A stretch of 64,000 nucleotides of DNA from Plesiocystis pacifica SIR-1 (GTDB lineage: Bacteria > Myxococcota_A > Polyangia > Nannocystales > Nannocystaceae): contig NZ_ABCS01000008.1 of the NCBI RefSeq assembly GCF_000170895.1, positions 1-64,000 of the forward strand, in the 5' to 3' direction. Below the pieces are notes generated by a model. The model was not told the DNA's origin and made no database searches. It saw only the letters and a program-made list of their open reading frames with translations. The position numbers were made by a program, and so were the translations under genes. This document shows positions 18,506 through 27,456 of this stretch, piece after piece (positions within the stretch are counted from its first letter, which is position 1; every line of letters starts with the position of its first letter).

Positions 18506-20386
18506 CTACATCCGCTTCAACGAGCAGCCCTTGTCGAGCCAGCGAAGCTCATAGCGCTTGGCCGTCCCGACTTCCTTGCTGCACTTGAGCCACTTCCCGC
18601 TCTTCTTGGGATCGAAGCGGAAGGTGTACTCGCCCGGGGGAAGCTTGACCTCGCCGTTCGGCTCGATGGTCTGGCTGCCCTTCCTCGGCGCCCGAAACAC
18701 GCCCCAGCCGTGCTTCCCCGCGCGAACGACGATGGTACGCGGCCGGGTGTCCTTGGGTGCCTCCGGGCTGCCCGTGTCCGACTCGGACTCGGAGTCCGCC
18801 TCGGAGCCATCCTCCGTGCCTGACTCGCTCCCCGTATCCGAGCTCGTCTCGGTCTCGGTCTCGGTCGAGCTGCCCGTCTCGGAGGGACCTTCCTCCTCGG
18901 TCTCGTCCGCGATCGCATCTTGCGAGTTCGTGGATCCCGCGACCGCGAGCGCCTCGCTCGAGTCCTCCCCCGCGACATCTGCGCTGGCTGCAACGGGTTC
19001 TTCGGGTGCAGGCGCGCCCCACCAGCCCAGACCAAAGCCGAGGCCCACGACACCAAAGGCCAGCGCGAGGACCACGGCGGCTCCCATCACCGCGACGAGC
19101 TTGCCCTGCCCCCCCTGCCCTGCCGCCCCTCCTGATGAAGCCGAAGCTGCCCGCGGGATCGCGGCGACGGTCTCGGGCCCCGACCCGGACGCGCTGCCGA
19201 CCCAGGTCCGGGTGTCCGGCGACTCCGCGGGGTGGTCCACCTCCGTGGGCTCGTCGGGGTCGGTGCTCGTGTCCTCGGGAGGCAGCTTGTCGGTGACCTC
19301 GACCTCCGCGGCCTCCGCTCCAGAGCTCGCCTCCTTGGCGAGCTCCTGCGTGGGCTCGGCGTGGGTGCCCTCGCCGTGCTCCCGGGTCGACTGCTCCTCG
19401 AGCTCCTTGCCCTGATCGCGATCCCGGGCCGTGGTCCGGGCCGCCGTATCCACCGCCTTCTTGGCCACGTCGGTGTTGACGATGCCCGAGCGCGGCGCCC
19501 GAACGCCGACCCAGCGGCGGATGGCCCGGGCCAGCTCGATGGACCGGTTGCGGTAGCCCGGCCACGCCAGCAGCTGCTCGAGGGCGGCCTCGGCCGAGGC
19601 CAGGCGCCGCTTGGGATCGGGCTCGAGCAAGCCCTCGCAGGTCGCCCGCAAAGCCGCGGGCGTGTCGTCGGGCAAGGGCTCGTACTCCCCGGACAGCACC
19701 AGCGAGTAGATGTCGGCCTGATCGCTGGTCTGGCGGAATTTGTGGCCGACCAGCATCTCGTGGAGGATCGCGCCCACGGCGTAGAGGTCGACGGTGGGCT
19801 CGCGCGAGCGCCCGCGCAGCTGCTCTGGCGCCATGTAGCGCAGCTTGCCCTTCACGTGCATCCCCGAGGTCTCCTCCCGGGCCAGGCGGGCCACGCCAAA
19901 GTCGGCGAGCTTGACCTCGCCCGACACCGACAAGAGCACGTTTTGAGGCGAGACGTCGCGGTGGACGATGGTCGCCGCGGCGCCGTCGTGGTGCAGGCCG
20001 TGGGCGTAGGCCAGGCCGCGGAGCACCTCACCGGTGATGTACGCGGCCATGGCCACGTCGAGGCGCTCGCCCTCGGGGGTCATCTTGCGGCGCAGGTCGG
20101 CGAGGTTCATCCCGTCGATCCACTCCATGACCATGTAGATCTCGCCCTTCTTCTCCCCAACGTCGAACACCTGCACGACGTTGGAGTGGGTGAGCAGCAT
20201 CGACAGCCGGGCCTCGGCCATGAACATGTCACGGTAGGCCGGATCGTCGAGCATGTCCCGGGCGAGGAGCTTGATCGCCACGGCCTTGCTGGCCCCGCCG
20301 ATCGCCGCGCGGCGGCCCATCCAGACCTCGGCCATGCCCCCCGACCCGATCTTGCGGAGCAGCTCGTATTCGCCTAGTCGCCTCAA
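18506..20386 (-). CDS. Membrane Ser/Thr protein kinase
   Basis: 626 aa from TTG 20386. Hanks-type kinase domain 5-270: glycine loop IGSGGMAEVW, VAIK lysine Lys39, HRDVSPQN with Asp144, DFG Asp162, APE (MAPEQL). A long acidic juxtamembrane linker, one membrane helix (LVAVMGAAVVLALAFGVVGL) and an extracytoplasmic Thr/Glu/Ser-rich linker follow, then a PEGA-like beta domain (PPGEYTFRFDPKKSGKW) with two Cys. So it likely senses an envelope cue and phosphorylates cytoplasmic targets. Start choice: RRLGEYELLRKIG is a usual kinase N-terminus and TTG 20386 lies 8 nt after GACCCT with TTGACA 18 nt further up; GTG 20548 would add 54 Arg/Pro-rich residues. Confidence 0.88.
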   Translation of the reverse strand: MRRLGEYELLRKIGSGGMAEVWMGRRAAIGGASKAVAIKLLARDMLDDPAYRDMFMAEARLSMLLTHSNVVQVFDVGEKKGEIYMVMEWIDGMNLADLRRKMTPEGERLDVAMAAYITGEVLRGLAYAHGLHHDGAAATIVHRDVSPQNVLLSVSGEVKLADFGVARLAREETSGMHVKGKLRYMAPEQLRGRSREPTVDLYAVGAILHEMLVGHKFRQTSDQADIYSLVLSGEYEPLPDDTPAALRATCEGLLEPDPKRRLASAEAALEQLLAWPGYRNRSIELARAIRRWVGVRAPRSGIVNTDVAKKAVDTAARTTARDRDQGKELEEQSTREHGEGTHAEPTQELAKEASSGAEAAEVEVTDKLPPEDTSTDPDEPTEVDHPAESPDTRTWVGSASGSGPETVAAIPRAASASSGGAAGQGGQGKLVAVMGAAVVLALAFGVVGLGFGLGWWGAPAPEEPVAASADVAGEDSSEALAVAGSTNSQDAIADETEEEGPSETGSSTETETETSSDTGSESGTEDGSEADSESESDTGSPEAPKDTRPRTIVVRAGKHGWGVFRAPRKGSQTIEPNGEVKLPPGEYTFRFDPKKSGKWLKCSKEVGTAKRYELRWLDKGCSLKRM

Positions 20387-20394
20387 CGCTCGGA

Positions 20395-20424
20395 AGGGTC
20401 GCGTTCGAAGCTCTGAGCTGTCAA
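20395..20424 (-). promoter_or_regulatory. Promoter giving a leaderless kinase mRNA from TTG
   Basis: Minus strand TTGACA, 18-nt spacer, GACCCT, then 8 nt to TTG 20386. A perfect -35 with a weak -10. Confidence 0.5.
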
Positions 20425-20628
20425 TGGCTGCGCGCTGGCGCCCAGATGCCCGTCGACCGGCGCCCCCTCGCCGGCCCATTTCGGGTTGGAGGGGCTGAGC
20501 AGGTGCGCACTGGGGACGGGCAGGCGGACGAGACGCGAGGGGAGCCACGTCCCCTCTTCGGCCCGGGCCGGCGAGCCTTGCAGCGGCCCGTCACCTTCGC
20601 GCCATCTCCGCGCCCCCTCCGCGCCCTC

Positions 20629-21540
20629 TCAGCCATGAAAGAAGAACATCGGTCGGGCCAGGAGCGCGCGGGTCAGGTTGGGGTCGTAGCGCTCGGGGCC
20701 CGCGTACTTGTAGGTCTTCTTTTCGTGCTGCCAGATCGGCCCGGTGTCCTCGCAGCCGAGGGCCCGGTCGGCCCGGGAGCAGTAGACGCGCACGTGGAAG
20801 TGATCGTCGTGGGGCGCCGAGGCCCCGGGCTGGCGCATGATCTCGCGGCCATACTCGATGAGCCAGCGCGGGCGATCGTGGCGCTCGGCCCAGCGCAGCA
20901 TCCGAGCCTCGAGGGCGTTGCTGACGAAGATCCACTGGACACGCACGGCGCGGTCCGAGAGCAGCGCCTCGATCAACAGCCAGTTGCGGGCGTCGTCGAA
21001 GCGCCGGGTCTCCCAAGTCGGCTCTTCGTAGCCGGTGGTCCGCATGTGCCGGGGAATGAAGGGCTCGCCCGAACCATCGAAGTGGACCATCTCGACCTCC
21101 GGCGGCGGCTGGGTCTTCCCGCGCTCGTCGACGGTATAGAAGATGAGGTCCACGTCGCGTCCGCTCTGGTGGCTCGCGTGCCAGATGCTCTTGCCCCCGC
21201 GCTTGGGCGAGAGGTCGGCGACGCCGAGGGTCGCCCGCTTTTGGTCGCGGACCTTGCCCGCCGCGCGCTCGACCATGCCCACGAGCTCGGTCGTGCCCCA
21301 CTGGTTCCCGCGCTCGCGCCAGGTCGAGGGCACGAGGAAGCCGCGGCCGCGCGGGCGCATCTTGACCGGGCGATGGATGCGGCCCTCGTTGGACTTGCCG
21401 ACGGACACGGAGGTGTAGTCCGTCCACCGCCCCGGGGTCGCGCAAGCCCCGAGCAGCAGCGCGGCGAACACCAGGGCCGAGCCCACCCCCCCCAATCCAT
21501 GGAGGGACCGCCCTCCCCTGCCCGTGCGCGCCCGGCTCAC
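20629..21540 (-). CDS. mepA: MepA-like murein endopeptidase lipoprotein
   Basis: 303 aa. Lipoprotein signal with lipobox LGAC (Cys33), then a peptidase M74 (LAS metallopeptidase) domain: zinc-binding IWHASHQSGRDVDL (His and Asp ligands) and DDHFHVRVYC (catalytic/ligand His pair). MepA cuts D-Ala-meso-DAP cross-links in peptidoglycan without being blocked by penicillin. The start is probably GTG 21540, 6 nt after CATCCT; the frame extends to 21603 but those residues are Arg-rich. Envelope-anchored cell wall remodelling is inferred. The neighbouring kinase is on the same strand but has its own promoter. Confidence 0.82.
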   Translation of the reverse strand: MSRARTGRGGRSLHGLGGVGSALVFAALLLGACATPGRWTDYTSVSVGKSNEGRIHRPVKMRPRGRGFLVPSTWRERGNQWGTTELVGMVERAAGKVRDQKRATLGVADLSPKRGGKSIWHASHQSGRDVDLIFYTVDERGKTQPPPEVEMVHFDGSGEPFIPRHMRTTGYEEPTWETRRFDDARNWLLIEALLSDRAVRVQWIFVSNALEARMLRWAERHDRPRWLIEYGREIMRQPGASAPHDDHFHVRVYCSRADRALGCEDTGPIWQHEKKTYKYAGPERYDPNLTRALLARPMFFFHG

Positions 21541-21679
21541 CACCGAAGGATGGCCCAGGCGCCGCGCGCTCGCCAACTTTTGACCCTGGAGCCCGCGCCG
21601 CAACCAAGACGGAGGGGCAGGACCTGCGCCCTGCCCCCCATGGAACCGATCCGAGTCGACTCGAACGATCGGCGCAGCC

Positions 21680-22000
21680 TCAGCTGCAGTCCTTCTCCAT
21701 CTGCTCGATGGACTTGGACTTGAGGGCGCACTCGACCTCGGCCTTGGTGCCCTCGTCGGTGCACAGCTTCTTGAACTCGGGGTGGGCCTTGTCCGCCTCG
21801 GTCTTCATCGCGGCCTCGGCCGCCGAGTCGATGCTCGCGTCGCCGGTGGGCGTGAGCTGCTTCTTGGCCTCCTCGAGGGTCAAGCCGACCATGTGATCGG
21901 CGTACTCGTTGCAATCGTCCTCGGTGGGGGTGCCTCCGCAACCGGTGACGAAGGTCGTACCGAGCAGGGCGAAGGCGAGGAGGGACTTGACGTGCTGCAT
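21680..22000 (-). CDS. Small lipoprotein with C-terminal cysteines
   Basis: 106 aa. Signal peptide with lipobox VTGC (Cys21), then CGGTPTEDDCNEYADHM, a Lys/Ala/Glu-rich helical region and two C-terminal Cys in CALKSKSIEQMEKDC. With Cys near EDDC this could make two disulfides. No family recognised. It has its own promoter: TTGTCC, 16 nt, TAGTGT, 7 nt, ATG, without Shine-Dalgarno. It follows two larger lipoprotein genes. Function unknown. Confidence 0.7.
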   Translation of the reverse strand: MQHVKSLLAFALLGTTFVTGCGGTPTEDDCNEYADHMVGLTLEEAKKQLTPTGDASIDSAAEAAMKTEADKAHPEFKKLCTDEGTKAEVECALKSKSIEQMEKDCS

Positions 22001-22007
22001 GGTCCAT

Positions 22008-22035
22008 ACACTAGGGAGGAAGCGGCGATGGACAA
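22008..22035 (-). promoter_or_regulatory. Promoter for leaderless small-lipoprotein mRNA
   Basis: Minus strand TTGTCC, 16-nt spacer, TAGTGT, then 7 nt to ATG 22000. Confidence 0.6.
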
Positions 22036-22086
22036 GGTCCAAAGGCGCTCCCCCACGGTGTGAAAGCTGCTTACTTTTTGCGCCGC

Positions 22087-23205
22087 CTAGAACCCGCAAG
22101 CCGCCAGCTCGCCGCCGCAGTTGGCCTGGACGCAGGCCTCGTCGGCGCAGGCGTTGGCGACGGCGCAGTCGATGACGTCCTGGTACTGGCTCTGGGCCGC
22201 GAAGCTGGCGTCGTAAAAGCAGCTCTCTTCGCACTGGTTCGAGTCCTCGCAGGCCTCGGTGCACGCGAAGGTCTCGGTGCAGCTCGCCTCGCCGCTGACG
22301 CACGCGTCGAAGCTCTCCCCGCACGCCATCATCAGGCAGGCCTCGTCCTGGCAGCCCTGGTCGATGGCGCACTCGATGAGCGCCTCGGCCTCGCTGGACC
22401 CCAGCTCGCTCCCGGCCGCCAGGCAGTAGCTCTGGCACAGGGGCTCGCCCTCGCACAGGCCGAAGCAGTCGGTGATGAACACGCAGTGGGCCTCGTCGGC
22501 CGTGCCGCTGGTGCAGTCTCCGAGCGGCCCGCCGCACTCTTGCTCGATGCACGGCAGGTCGTTGGGCGGGCAGTCCGAGTCCGAGAAGCACTGCTCGAGG
22601 TTGTCCGCCTGGATCTGGCCCAGGGCCGTCGCCGTGGCGAAGCACTCCTCCGCGCACTGGGCATCGCCGGCGCACATGCCCGCGCAGTCGATGGACTCCG
22701 AGCAGGTCAGCTCGCCGGTGTAGCAGTCGACGATCAGGTCGACGCAGGTCGTCAGGATGCACGCCTCGTCGCCGAGGCATTCGATGGCGCAGTCCTCCAG
22801 GGCCGCGTACTCCTCGAGGGCGAGGGCGCTGCCCTCCATGGCGCAGGCGTCCGCGCACGCCTGGTCCCCGGCGCAGTCCTCGACGCACTCGCTGACGTAG
22901 GCGCAGCTGAGGCCCTCGTCCTCCCCGGTGTCCGTCGACTCCTCGCTGCTCTCCTCTGCGTCCGTGGACTCCGTGCTGTCCGTGGACTCCGTGCTGTCCG
23001 TGGACTCCGTGCTGTCAGAGCTCTCGCCGGTCTCAGTCTCTGTCTCGGAGGTCTCGGTGGTCTCGGTGTCGGTCTCGCCGACCTCGTCGTCGGCCGAGGG
23101 CGACGCGTCGTCGCTGCAGCCCCCGAGCAGGGCCAGGGCGATCGAGGCAGCCAGCGTCAGCCCCTTCGACCAGGGGCGCTCGATGTTCACGAAGGACTTC
23201 GTCAT
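22087..23205 (-). CDS. Cysteine-rich repeat lipoprotein with Ser/Thr/Glu linker
   Basis: 372 aa. Lipobox LGGC (Cys30) is followed by a roughly 70-residue linker almost entirely of S, T, E and D with STESTD repeats, then an array of Cys-rich modules of about 40-70 residues. Each contains CxxxC and a CA-x-ECLGDEAC-like pattern (for example CAYVSECVEDCAGDQAC, CAIECLGDEACILTTC, CAIDQGCQDEACLMMAC). The Cys spacing suggests disulfide-rich helical repeats at the cell surface. Architecture is characteristic of Nannocystaceae lipoproteins; function unknown. Its ATG is 8 nt after the stop of the gene at 23214, so both are likely in one transcript. Confidence 0.75.
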   Translation of the reverse strand: MTKSFVNIERPWSKGLTLAASIALALLGGCSDDASPSADDEVGETDTETTETSETETETGESSDSTESTDSTESTDSTESTDAEESSEESTDTGEDEGLSCAYVSECVEDCAGDQACADACAMEGSALALEEYAALEDCAIECLGDEACILTTCVDLIVDCYTGELTCSESIDCAGMCAGDAQCAEECFATATALGQIQADNLEQCFSDSDCPPNDLPCIEQECGGPLGDCTSGTADEAHCVFITDCFGLCEGEPLCQSYCLAAGSELGSSEAEALIECAIDQGCQDEACLMMACGESFDACVSGEASCTETFACTEACEDSNQCEESCFYDASFAAQSQYQDVIDCAVANACADEACVQANCGGELAACGF

Positions 23206-23213
23206 GGCAAAGC

Positions 23214-24293
23214 TCACTGCGGCGGCGGGATGAGGTCGGCCGCGAGGCGGAAGATCAGGAACTGGTGATCGGGGTTCGAGCCCCCGCCGGGCCACAGGAA
23301 GGGGCTGGTCTGGGGCCAGACCACGTTCTGCGGGTCCCAGTTGAACCACATCCAGCGCGCCTCCTCGGGCATCACGTTGGGGCACACCAGGGGGAACTCG
23401 TTCCCCGCTTGCGGGCCGCCGTTGTAGGGCGTGGTGTTGTCCTCGCCGACCGCGACCGCGCCGAGGGCCGTGCCGACCTCGTCGACCCAGCCGCCGCTGG
23501 TGGTGTTCGGATCGAGGTTGCCGAGGTTGCAGGCCTGGATGCGATCGTCGATGACCGCTTGCTCGGGGCCGCCGCTGCCCGGGCTGTAGTTCATGCCCGT
23601 GGCGCACACCTCCCAGCCCTCGTCGCCGGTGAGCACGTCCTCGCCAAAGCCCATCAGCCCGCCGACCTTGCGGAAGCGGGCGATGACGCCCTGGGTCACC
23701 GAAGAGTCGGCCCAGGTGATGATGTAGAGGTAGGTGGCGTTGTCGGCCGCCTCGGCCGGGATGTCGTAGAGCTCGGGGCCGCCGTTGCAGTTGAAGATCT
23801 GGCCTGCGGTCGTGTTCTCGATGCCGCCGAAGTAGTTGGCCAGGCCCAGCTCCGTGCCGTAGCCGAAGCCGTAGGCGTTGTCGGAGGTGATCACGACCTC
23901 GATGGCGTCGCCCATGCCGCCGGTGTCCGTCTCGCTCTCCGTGTCGGTCTCGCTCTCGGACTCGGACTCGGTCTCCGTCCCCGTCTCGGTGTCCGTCTCG
24001 GTCCCGGTCTCCGTGTCCGTCTCAGACTCGCTCTCGGACTCCGTCTCGGTCTCGGTCTCCGTCTCCGTCTCCGTCTCCGTCTCGGTCTCCGTCTCGCCCG
24101 TGGTGTCCATGGACTCCGAGCCGGCCTCGGCGTCCGTGGAGCTCGAGCTGTCCGAGTCCGAGTCTTCCGTGGTGCCGTCGGCCTCGCCGACCTCGTCGAC
24201 GCCCCCCTCGCCGCCGTCGTCGGTACACCCGGCGGCCGCGAGCGCGACCGCCCCCAGCAGACACAAACCATTCCAATACGCGCGCGTCGTCAT
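23214..24293 (-). CDS. Lipoprotein with long Glu-Thr repeat linker
   Basis: 359 aa. Lipobox AAGC (Cys23), then an acidic D/E/S/T linker of about 110 residues with an ET-repeat tract (TETETETETE) and ES/TE variants. The C-terminal 220 residues form one globular domain (EVVITSDNAYGFGYGTEL, YIITWADSSVTQGVIARFR, WMWFNWDPQNVVWP), rich in Trp/Tyr/Asn; it looks like a secreted beta-sandwich. I do not recognise the family. AGGGGA precedes the ATG, and it starts 10 nt after the aminotransferase stop, so it may be transcribed with the beta-alanine pathway, which is odd for a surface protein. Confidence 0.75.
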   Translation of the reverse strand: MTTRAYWNGLCLLGAVALAAAGCTDDGGEGGVDEVGEADGTTEDSDSDSSSSTDAEAGSESMDTTGETETETETETETETETETESESESETDTETGTETDTETGTETESESESETDTESETDTGGMGDAIEVVITSDNAYGFGYGTELGLANYFGGIENTTAGQIFNCNGGPELYDIPAEAADNATYLYIITWADSSVTQGVIARFRKVGGLMGFGEDVLTGDEGWEVCATGMNYSPGSGGPEQAVIDDRIQACNLGNLDPNTTSGGWVDEVGTALGAVAVGEDNTTPYNGGPQAGNEFPLVCPNVMPEEARWMWFNWDPQNVVWPQTSPFLWPGGGSNPDHQFLIFRLAADLIPPPQ

Positions 24294-24303
24294 CCCAGTC
24301 CCC

Positions 24304-25638
24304 TCATCCTTCGTAGACCTCGTCGGTGATGTCGAGGCCGCGATCGATGATAGCGAATCCCTCGCGCAGCTGCTCCTCGGTGATGCACAGCGGCGGATTG
24401 CACATGAAGCTGCCCCAGCGCACGAAGGTGAACAGGCCCTCGTCGCGGAAGAATTGCGCCAGGCGGCCCATGGCCGGGTGGGTGCCGTTGTAGGGGGCGA
24501 TGGACTCGCCGGCGGCGTTCTTTTGCACGTCCATCATGCCGAATAGCCCGATGCACCGCCCCTCCCGCGCCGAGGGGTGCTTGGCGATGAGCCGGTCCAT
24601 CTCCTCGCGCATCACCGCGCCCTGCTTGGCGGCGTTCTCGACCATCCCCTCCCCCACCAGCACGTCGATGGCCGCGAGCGCCACGGCGCAGGCGTAGGCG
24701 TGGGCGTTGTAGGTCAGCCCGCCCCAAAACACGTGCTCGCGGAAGTGCTCGGCGATCTTGCGGCGCACGCCCATGGCCCCCAGGGGGACGTAGGAGCTGG
24801 TCAGGCCCTTGGCCATGGTCAGGATGTCGGGCACGACGTCGTAGTGCTCGACGGCGAACAGCTTGCCCGTCCGGCCCCAGCCGCACATGACCTCGTCGCA
24901 GACCATCAAGATGCCGTAGCGATCCAAGAGCGCGCGCAGGCCCTGCAGCCAGCCCTTGGGCGGCGGGAGGATGCCGTTGGTGCCCGTGACCGTCTCGACG
25001 AACATCGCCGCGATGGTCTCCGGGCCCTCGTACATGATGGTCTCCTCGAGGTAGCGCAGGTGCTGGGCGGTGATCTGCTCCTCGTCGTCGCCGAAGCTGT
25101 AGTCGTAGGGCCACGGCGGCATGACGTGGACGAAGCCCGGCGAGCCCGGCTCGTTGTGGATGCGCCGCGGGTCGCCGGTCAGCTGCATGCAGGCGTTGGT
25201 CGCCCCGTGGTAGCTGCGGTAGCTCGACAGGATCTTGAAGCGACCCGTGAACAAGCGCGCGGCCTTGATCGCGTTCTCGTTGGACTCGGCCCCGCTGAGG
25301 GTGAAGAAGAAGGTGTCGATGTCGCCGGGGCACAGCTCGGCCAGGCGCTTGGCCAGGCGCGCCCGGGGCTCCGTGGCCGCCCCGGGGAACACGTAGGTCA
25401 GCCCCTCCGCGGCCTGCTTCATCGCCGCGATGACCTTGGGGTGCCCGTGGCCGACGTTCACGCACATCAGCTGGCTGTTGAAGTCGAGGATGCGCTTGCC
25501 CTCTGGCGTGTACATGTACACGCCCTCGGCGCGGGCGATGGGCAGAGGCGAGACCTTCCCCGTCGCCGTCCACGAGAACATCGTGTGCTCGAGGCAGGTC
25601 TGGATCATCTCGTCGGAGGTCATCGGCTCGGTCGTCAT
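24304..25638 (-). CDS. Class III omega-aminotransferase, probably beta-alanine (or taurine)-pyruvate type
   Basis: 444 aa, PLP fold-type I. Signatures are FNSQLMCVNVGHGHPKV, FFFTLSGAESNENAIKAAR, YRSYHGATNACMQLTGD, the Asp of VCDEVMCGWGRTG and the PLP lysine in TMAKGLTSSYVPLGAM. It follows the dihydropyrimidinase/beta-ureidopropionase/mmsA set, so it most likely transfers the amino group of beta-alanine to make malonate semialdehyde, which MmsA consumes. Exact amino acceptor cannot be read. The ATG at 25638 follows TAGACT by 10 nt, and a hairpin (25666-25693) separates it from mmsA, so it may have its own promoter. Confidence 0.85.
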   Translation of the reverse strand: MTTEPMTSDEMIQTCLEHTMFSWTATGKVSPLPIARAEGVYMYTPEGKRILDFNSQLMCVNVGHGHPKVIAAMKQAAEGLTYVFPGAATEPRARLAKRLAELCPGDIDTFFFTLSGAESNENAIKAARLFTGRFKILSSYRSYHGATNACMQLTGDPRRIHNEPGSPGFVHVMPPWPYDYSFGDDEEQITAQHLRYLEETIMYEGPETIAAMFVETVTGTNGILPPPKGWLQGLRALLDRYGILMVCDEVMCGWGRTGKLFAVEHYDVVPDILTMAKGLTSSYVPLGAMGVRRKIAEHFREHVFWGGLTYNAHAYACAVALAAIDVLVGEGMVENAAKQGAVMREEMDRLIAKHPSAREGRCIGLFGMMDVQKNAAGESIAPYNGTHPAMGRLAQFFRDEGLFTFVRWGSFMCNPPLCITEEQLREGFAIIDRGLDITDEVYEG

Positions 25639-25665
25639 GGCGGCGTCCAGTCTACCCAAAGGCGA

Positions 25666-25693
25666 AGGCCCTCGCCGTGATCGACGAGGGCCT
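25666..25693 (-). terminator. Hairpin between mmsA and the aminotransferase gene
   Basis: A 9-bp perfect stem (25666-25674 with 25685-25693, 10-nt loop). The minus strand continues TCGCCTTTGGG, a weak U tract. Terminator or attenuator. Confidence 0.4.
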
Positions 25694-25708
25694 CTCCCCC
25701 AGTCCAAA

Positions 25709-25848
25709 ACTGTCCACTGTGCCCACTCGACGCCCCCTTCAGGGCGCGACCGCATGCCCTCTCGAAGGCGCGAAGGTCACTGTCCGCTGCGCCCACTCGA
25801 CGCCCCCTTCAGGGGGCGACCGCATGCCCTCTCCAAGGCGCGAAGGTC
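25709..25848. repeat. 70-bp tandem duplication
   Basis: Copies 25709-25778 and 25779-25848 are nearly identical, differing at about four positions (CCACTGTG/CCGCTGCG, AGGGCGCG/AGGGGGCG, CTCGAAGG/CTCCAAGG). It is non-coding, between mmsA and the aminotransferase. Confidence 0.9.
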
Positions 25849-25924
25849 ATTGAGGACCAGCCTCAGCGAAGGAGCGGAAGCGACGAAGCGGCCCCGGTCC
25901 TCAGCGGCTGTGGGGGCAAAACAG

Positions 25925-27421
25925 TCAGCTCATCCAGTTCCAATCCTTTTGCAAGGCCCACTTGCTGGTGACCTTGCGCGGCCGCGTCCAGAACCGAAAG
26001 CCGTCCCAGCCCGTGATGTTGCCGTGACCGAACTTCGAGTCGTTCCAGCCGCCGAAGCCGAAGGGCTCGCGGGGCACGGGGACGCCGATGTTGACGCCGC
26101 ACATGCCGGCCTCGACCCGGCCCATGACCTCGCGAGCGACGTGGCCCGAGGTCGTGTAGATCGAGCTCGCGTTGCCGTAGGCGCTGGATTTTTCGAGCTC
26201 GAGGGCGGCCTCGAGGGTCGGCACGCGGACGATGCTGAGCACGGGACCGAAGATCTCCTCCTTGGCCGCGGGGCTGTCCGCCGCGACCCCGTCGATGACC
26301 GTCGCGCCCATCCAGTAGCCCTCGGCCTCGTCGCCCTTTTTGGCCCGCCCGTCGACGATCACCTTGGCCCCCGCCGCCTCGGCCCGGTCGATGTAGCCGC
26401 GGATGCGCTCGACGGAGCTGGCGCTGGTGATCGCCCCGTGGTCCGTGCCGGGGACGAGCTTGGCGGCCCGCTCGGCGATGGCGGCGACGATGTGGTCGAC
26501 CTCGCCGACGGCGACGAGGTTCGCGGCGGCCATGCAGCGCTGGCCCGAGCAGCCCGTGAACGAGGCGACCACGTTCTCGGCGGTCAGCTCGAGGTCGGCG
26601 TCGGGGACGACGATGAGGTGGTTTTTGGCCCCGCCCAGGCACAAAGCGGGCTTGCCCGCCGTCGCCGCCCGGCCGTAGGTCAGCTTGGCGACCGGCGTGG
26701 ACCCGACGAAGGCGAAGGCCTTGATGTCCGGGTGATCGCACAGGGCCTCGACGGCCGCCTTGCCGCCGTGGACCACGTTGAACACGCCCGCGGGCAGGCC
26801 GGCCTCGGCGAACAGCTCGGCCAGGCGCACGACCGAGAGCGGGACCTGCTCCGAGGGCTTGAGCACGAAGCAGTTCCCGCCCACGATGGCCTGGGGCAGC
26901 ATCCACAGCGGGACCATCAGGGGGAAGTTGAAGGGGGTCACGCCCGCGACCACGCCCCGGGGCTCGTAGCTGATCTGGCAGTTCACGCCCCGCGACACGT
27001 CGAGCTGGGTGCCCGCGGCGAGGTTGGGCAACGAGCAGCCAAACTCGACGCACTCGACGGCCTTGTCGACCTCGGCGAGGGCCTGGCTGTAGACCTTGCC
27101 GTTTTCGTGGGAGATGAGCCAGGCCAGGGCCTCGCGCTCGGCGACCATGCGATCGCGGAGGCGGTAAAAGACCTGGGCGCGCTCGCGCATGGGGGTCGCG
27201 CGCCAGTCGGCGTAGGCGGCCGCGGCGGCCTGAACGGCCGCGTCGACCTCGGCCGCGCCGGACATCGGGGTCCGGCTCATGACCTTGCCGTGGCGGGGGT
27301 TGATGACCTCGAGGGTCTCGCTGGGTCCGTCGACCCACTCCCCGCCGATGAAGTTCTTGGCGGCGGGGACTTCGAGGAAGGCGTAGCTATCGGCGCGGAA
27401 GGTTCCGAGGTTCTCGCTCAT
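25925..27421 (-). CDS. mmsA: Methylmalonate/malonate-semialdehyde dehydrogenase (acylating)
   Basis: 498 aa, family length. It oxidises (methyl)malonate semialdehyde with NAD+ and CoA to propionyl- or acetyl-CoA with loss of CO2. Signatures are NFIGGEWVDG at the start, VTPFNFPLMVPLWMLP, FVGSTPVAK, and the catalytic Cys in GCSGQRCMAAANLV, then PVPREPFGFGGWNDSKFG. It is the last core step of reductive pyrimidine breakdown via beta-alanine. The ATG at 27421 follows the permease stop by 35 nt. Confidence 0.95.
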   Translation of the reverse strand: MSENLGTFRADSYAFLEVPAAKNFIGGEWVDGPSETLEVINPRHGKVMSRTPMSGAAEVDAAVQAAAAAYADWRATPMRERAQVFYRLRDRMVAEREALAWLISHENGKVYSQALAEVDKAVECVEFGCSLPNLAAGTQLDVSRGVNCQISYEPRGVVAGVTPFNFPLMVPLWMLPQAIVGGNCFVLKPSEQVPLSVVRLAELFAEAGLPAGVFNVVHGGKAAVEALCDHPDIKAFAFVGSTPVAKLTYGRAATAGKPALCLGGAKNHLIVVPDADLELTAENVVASFTGCSGQRCMAAANLVAVGEVDHIVAAIAERAAKLVPGTDHGAITSASSVERIRGYIDRAEAAGAKVIVDGRAKKGDEAEGYWMGATVIDGVAADSPAAKEEIFGPVLSIVRVPTLEAALELEKSSAYGNASSIYTTSGHVAREVMGRVEAGMCGVNIGVPVPREPFGFGGWNDSKFGHGNITGWDGFRFWTRPRKVTSKWALQKDWNWMS

Positions 27422-27456
27422 GGTGGTGCTCGTGTGTGAAGGGGTTGGAGAGGTCG

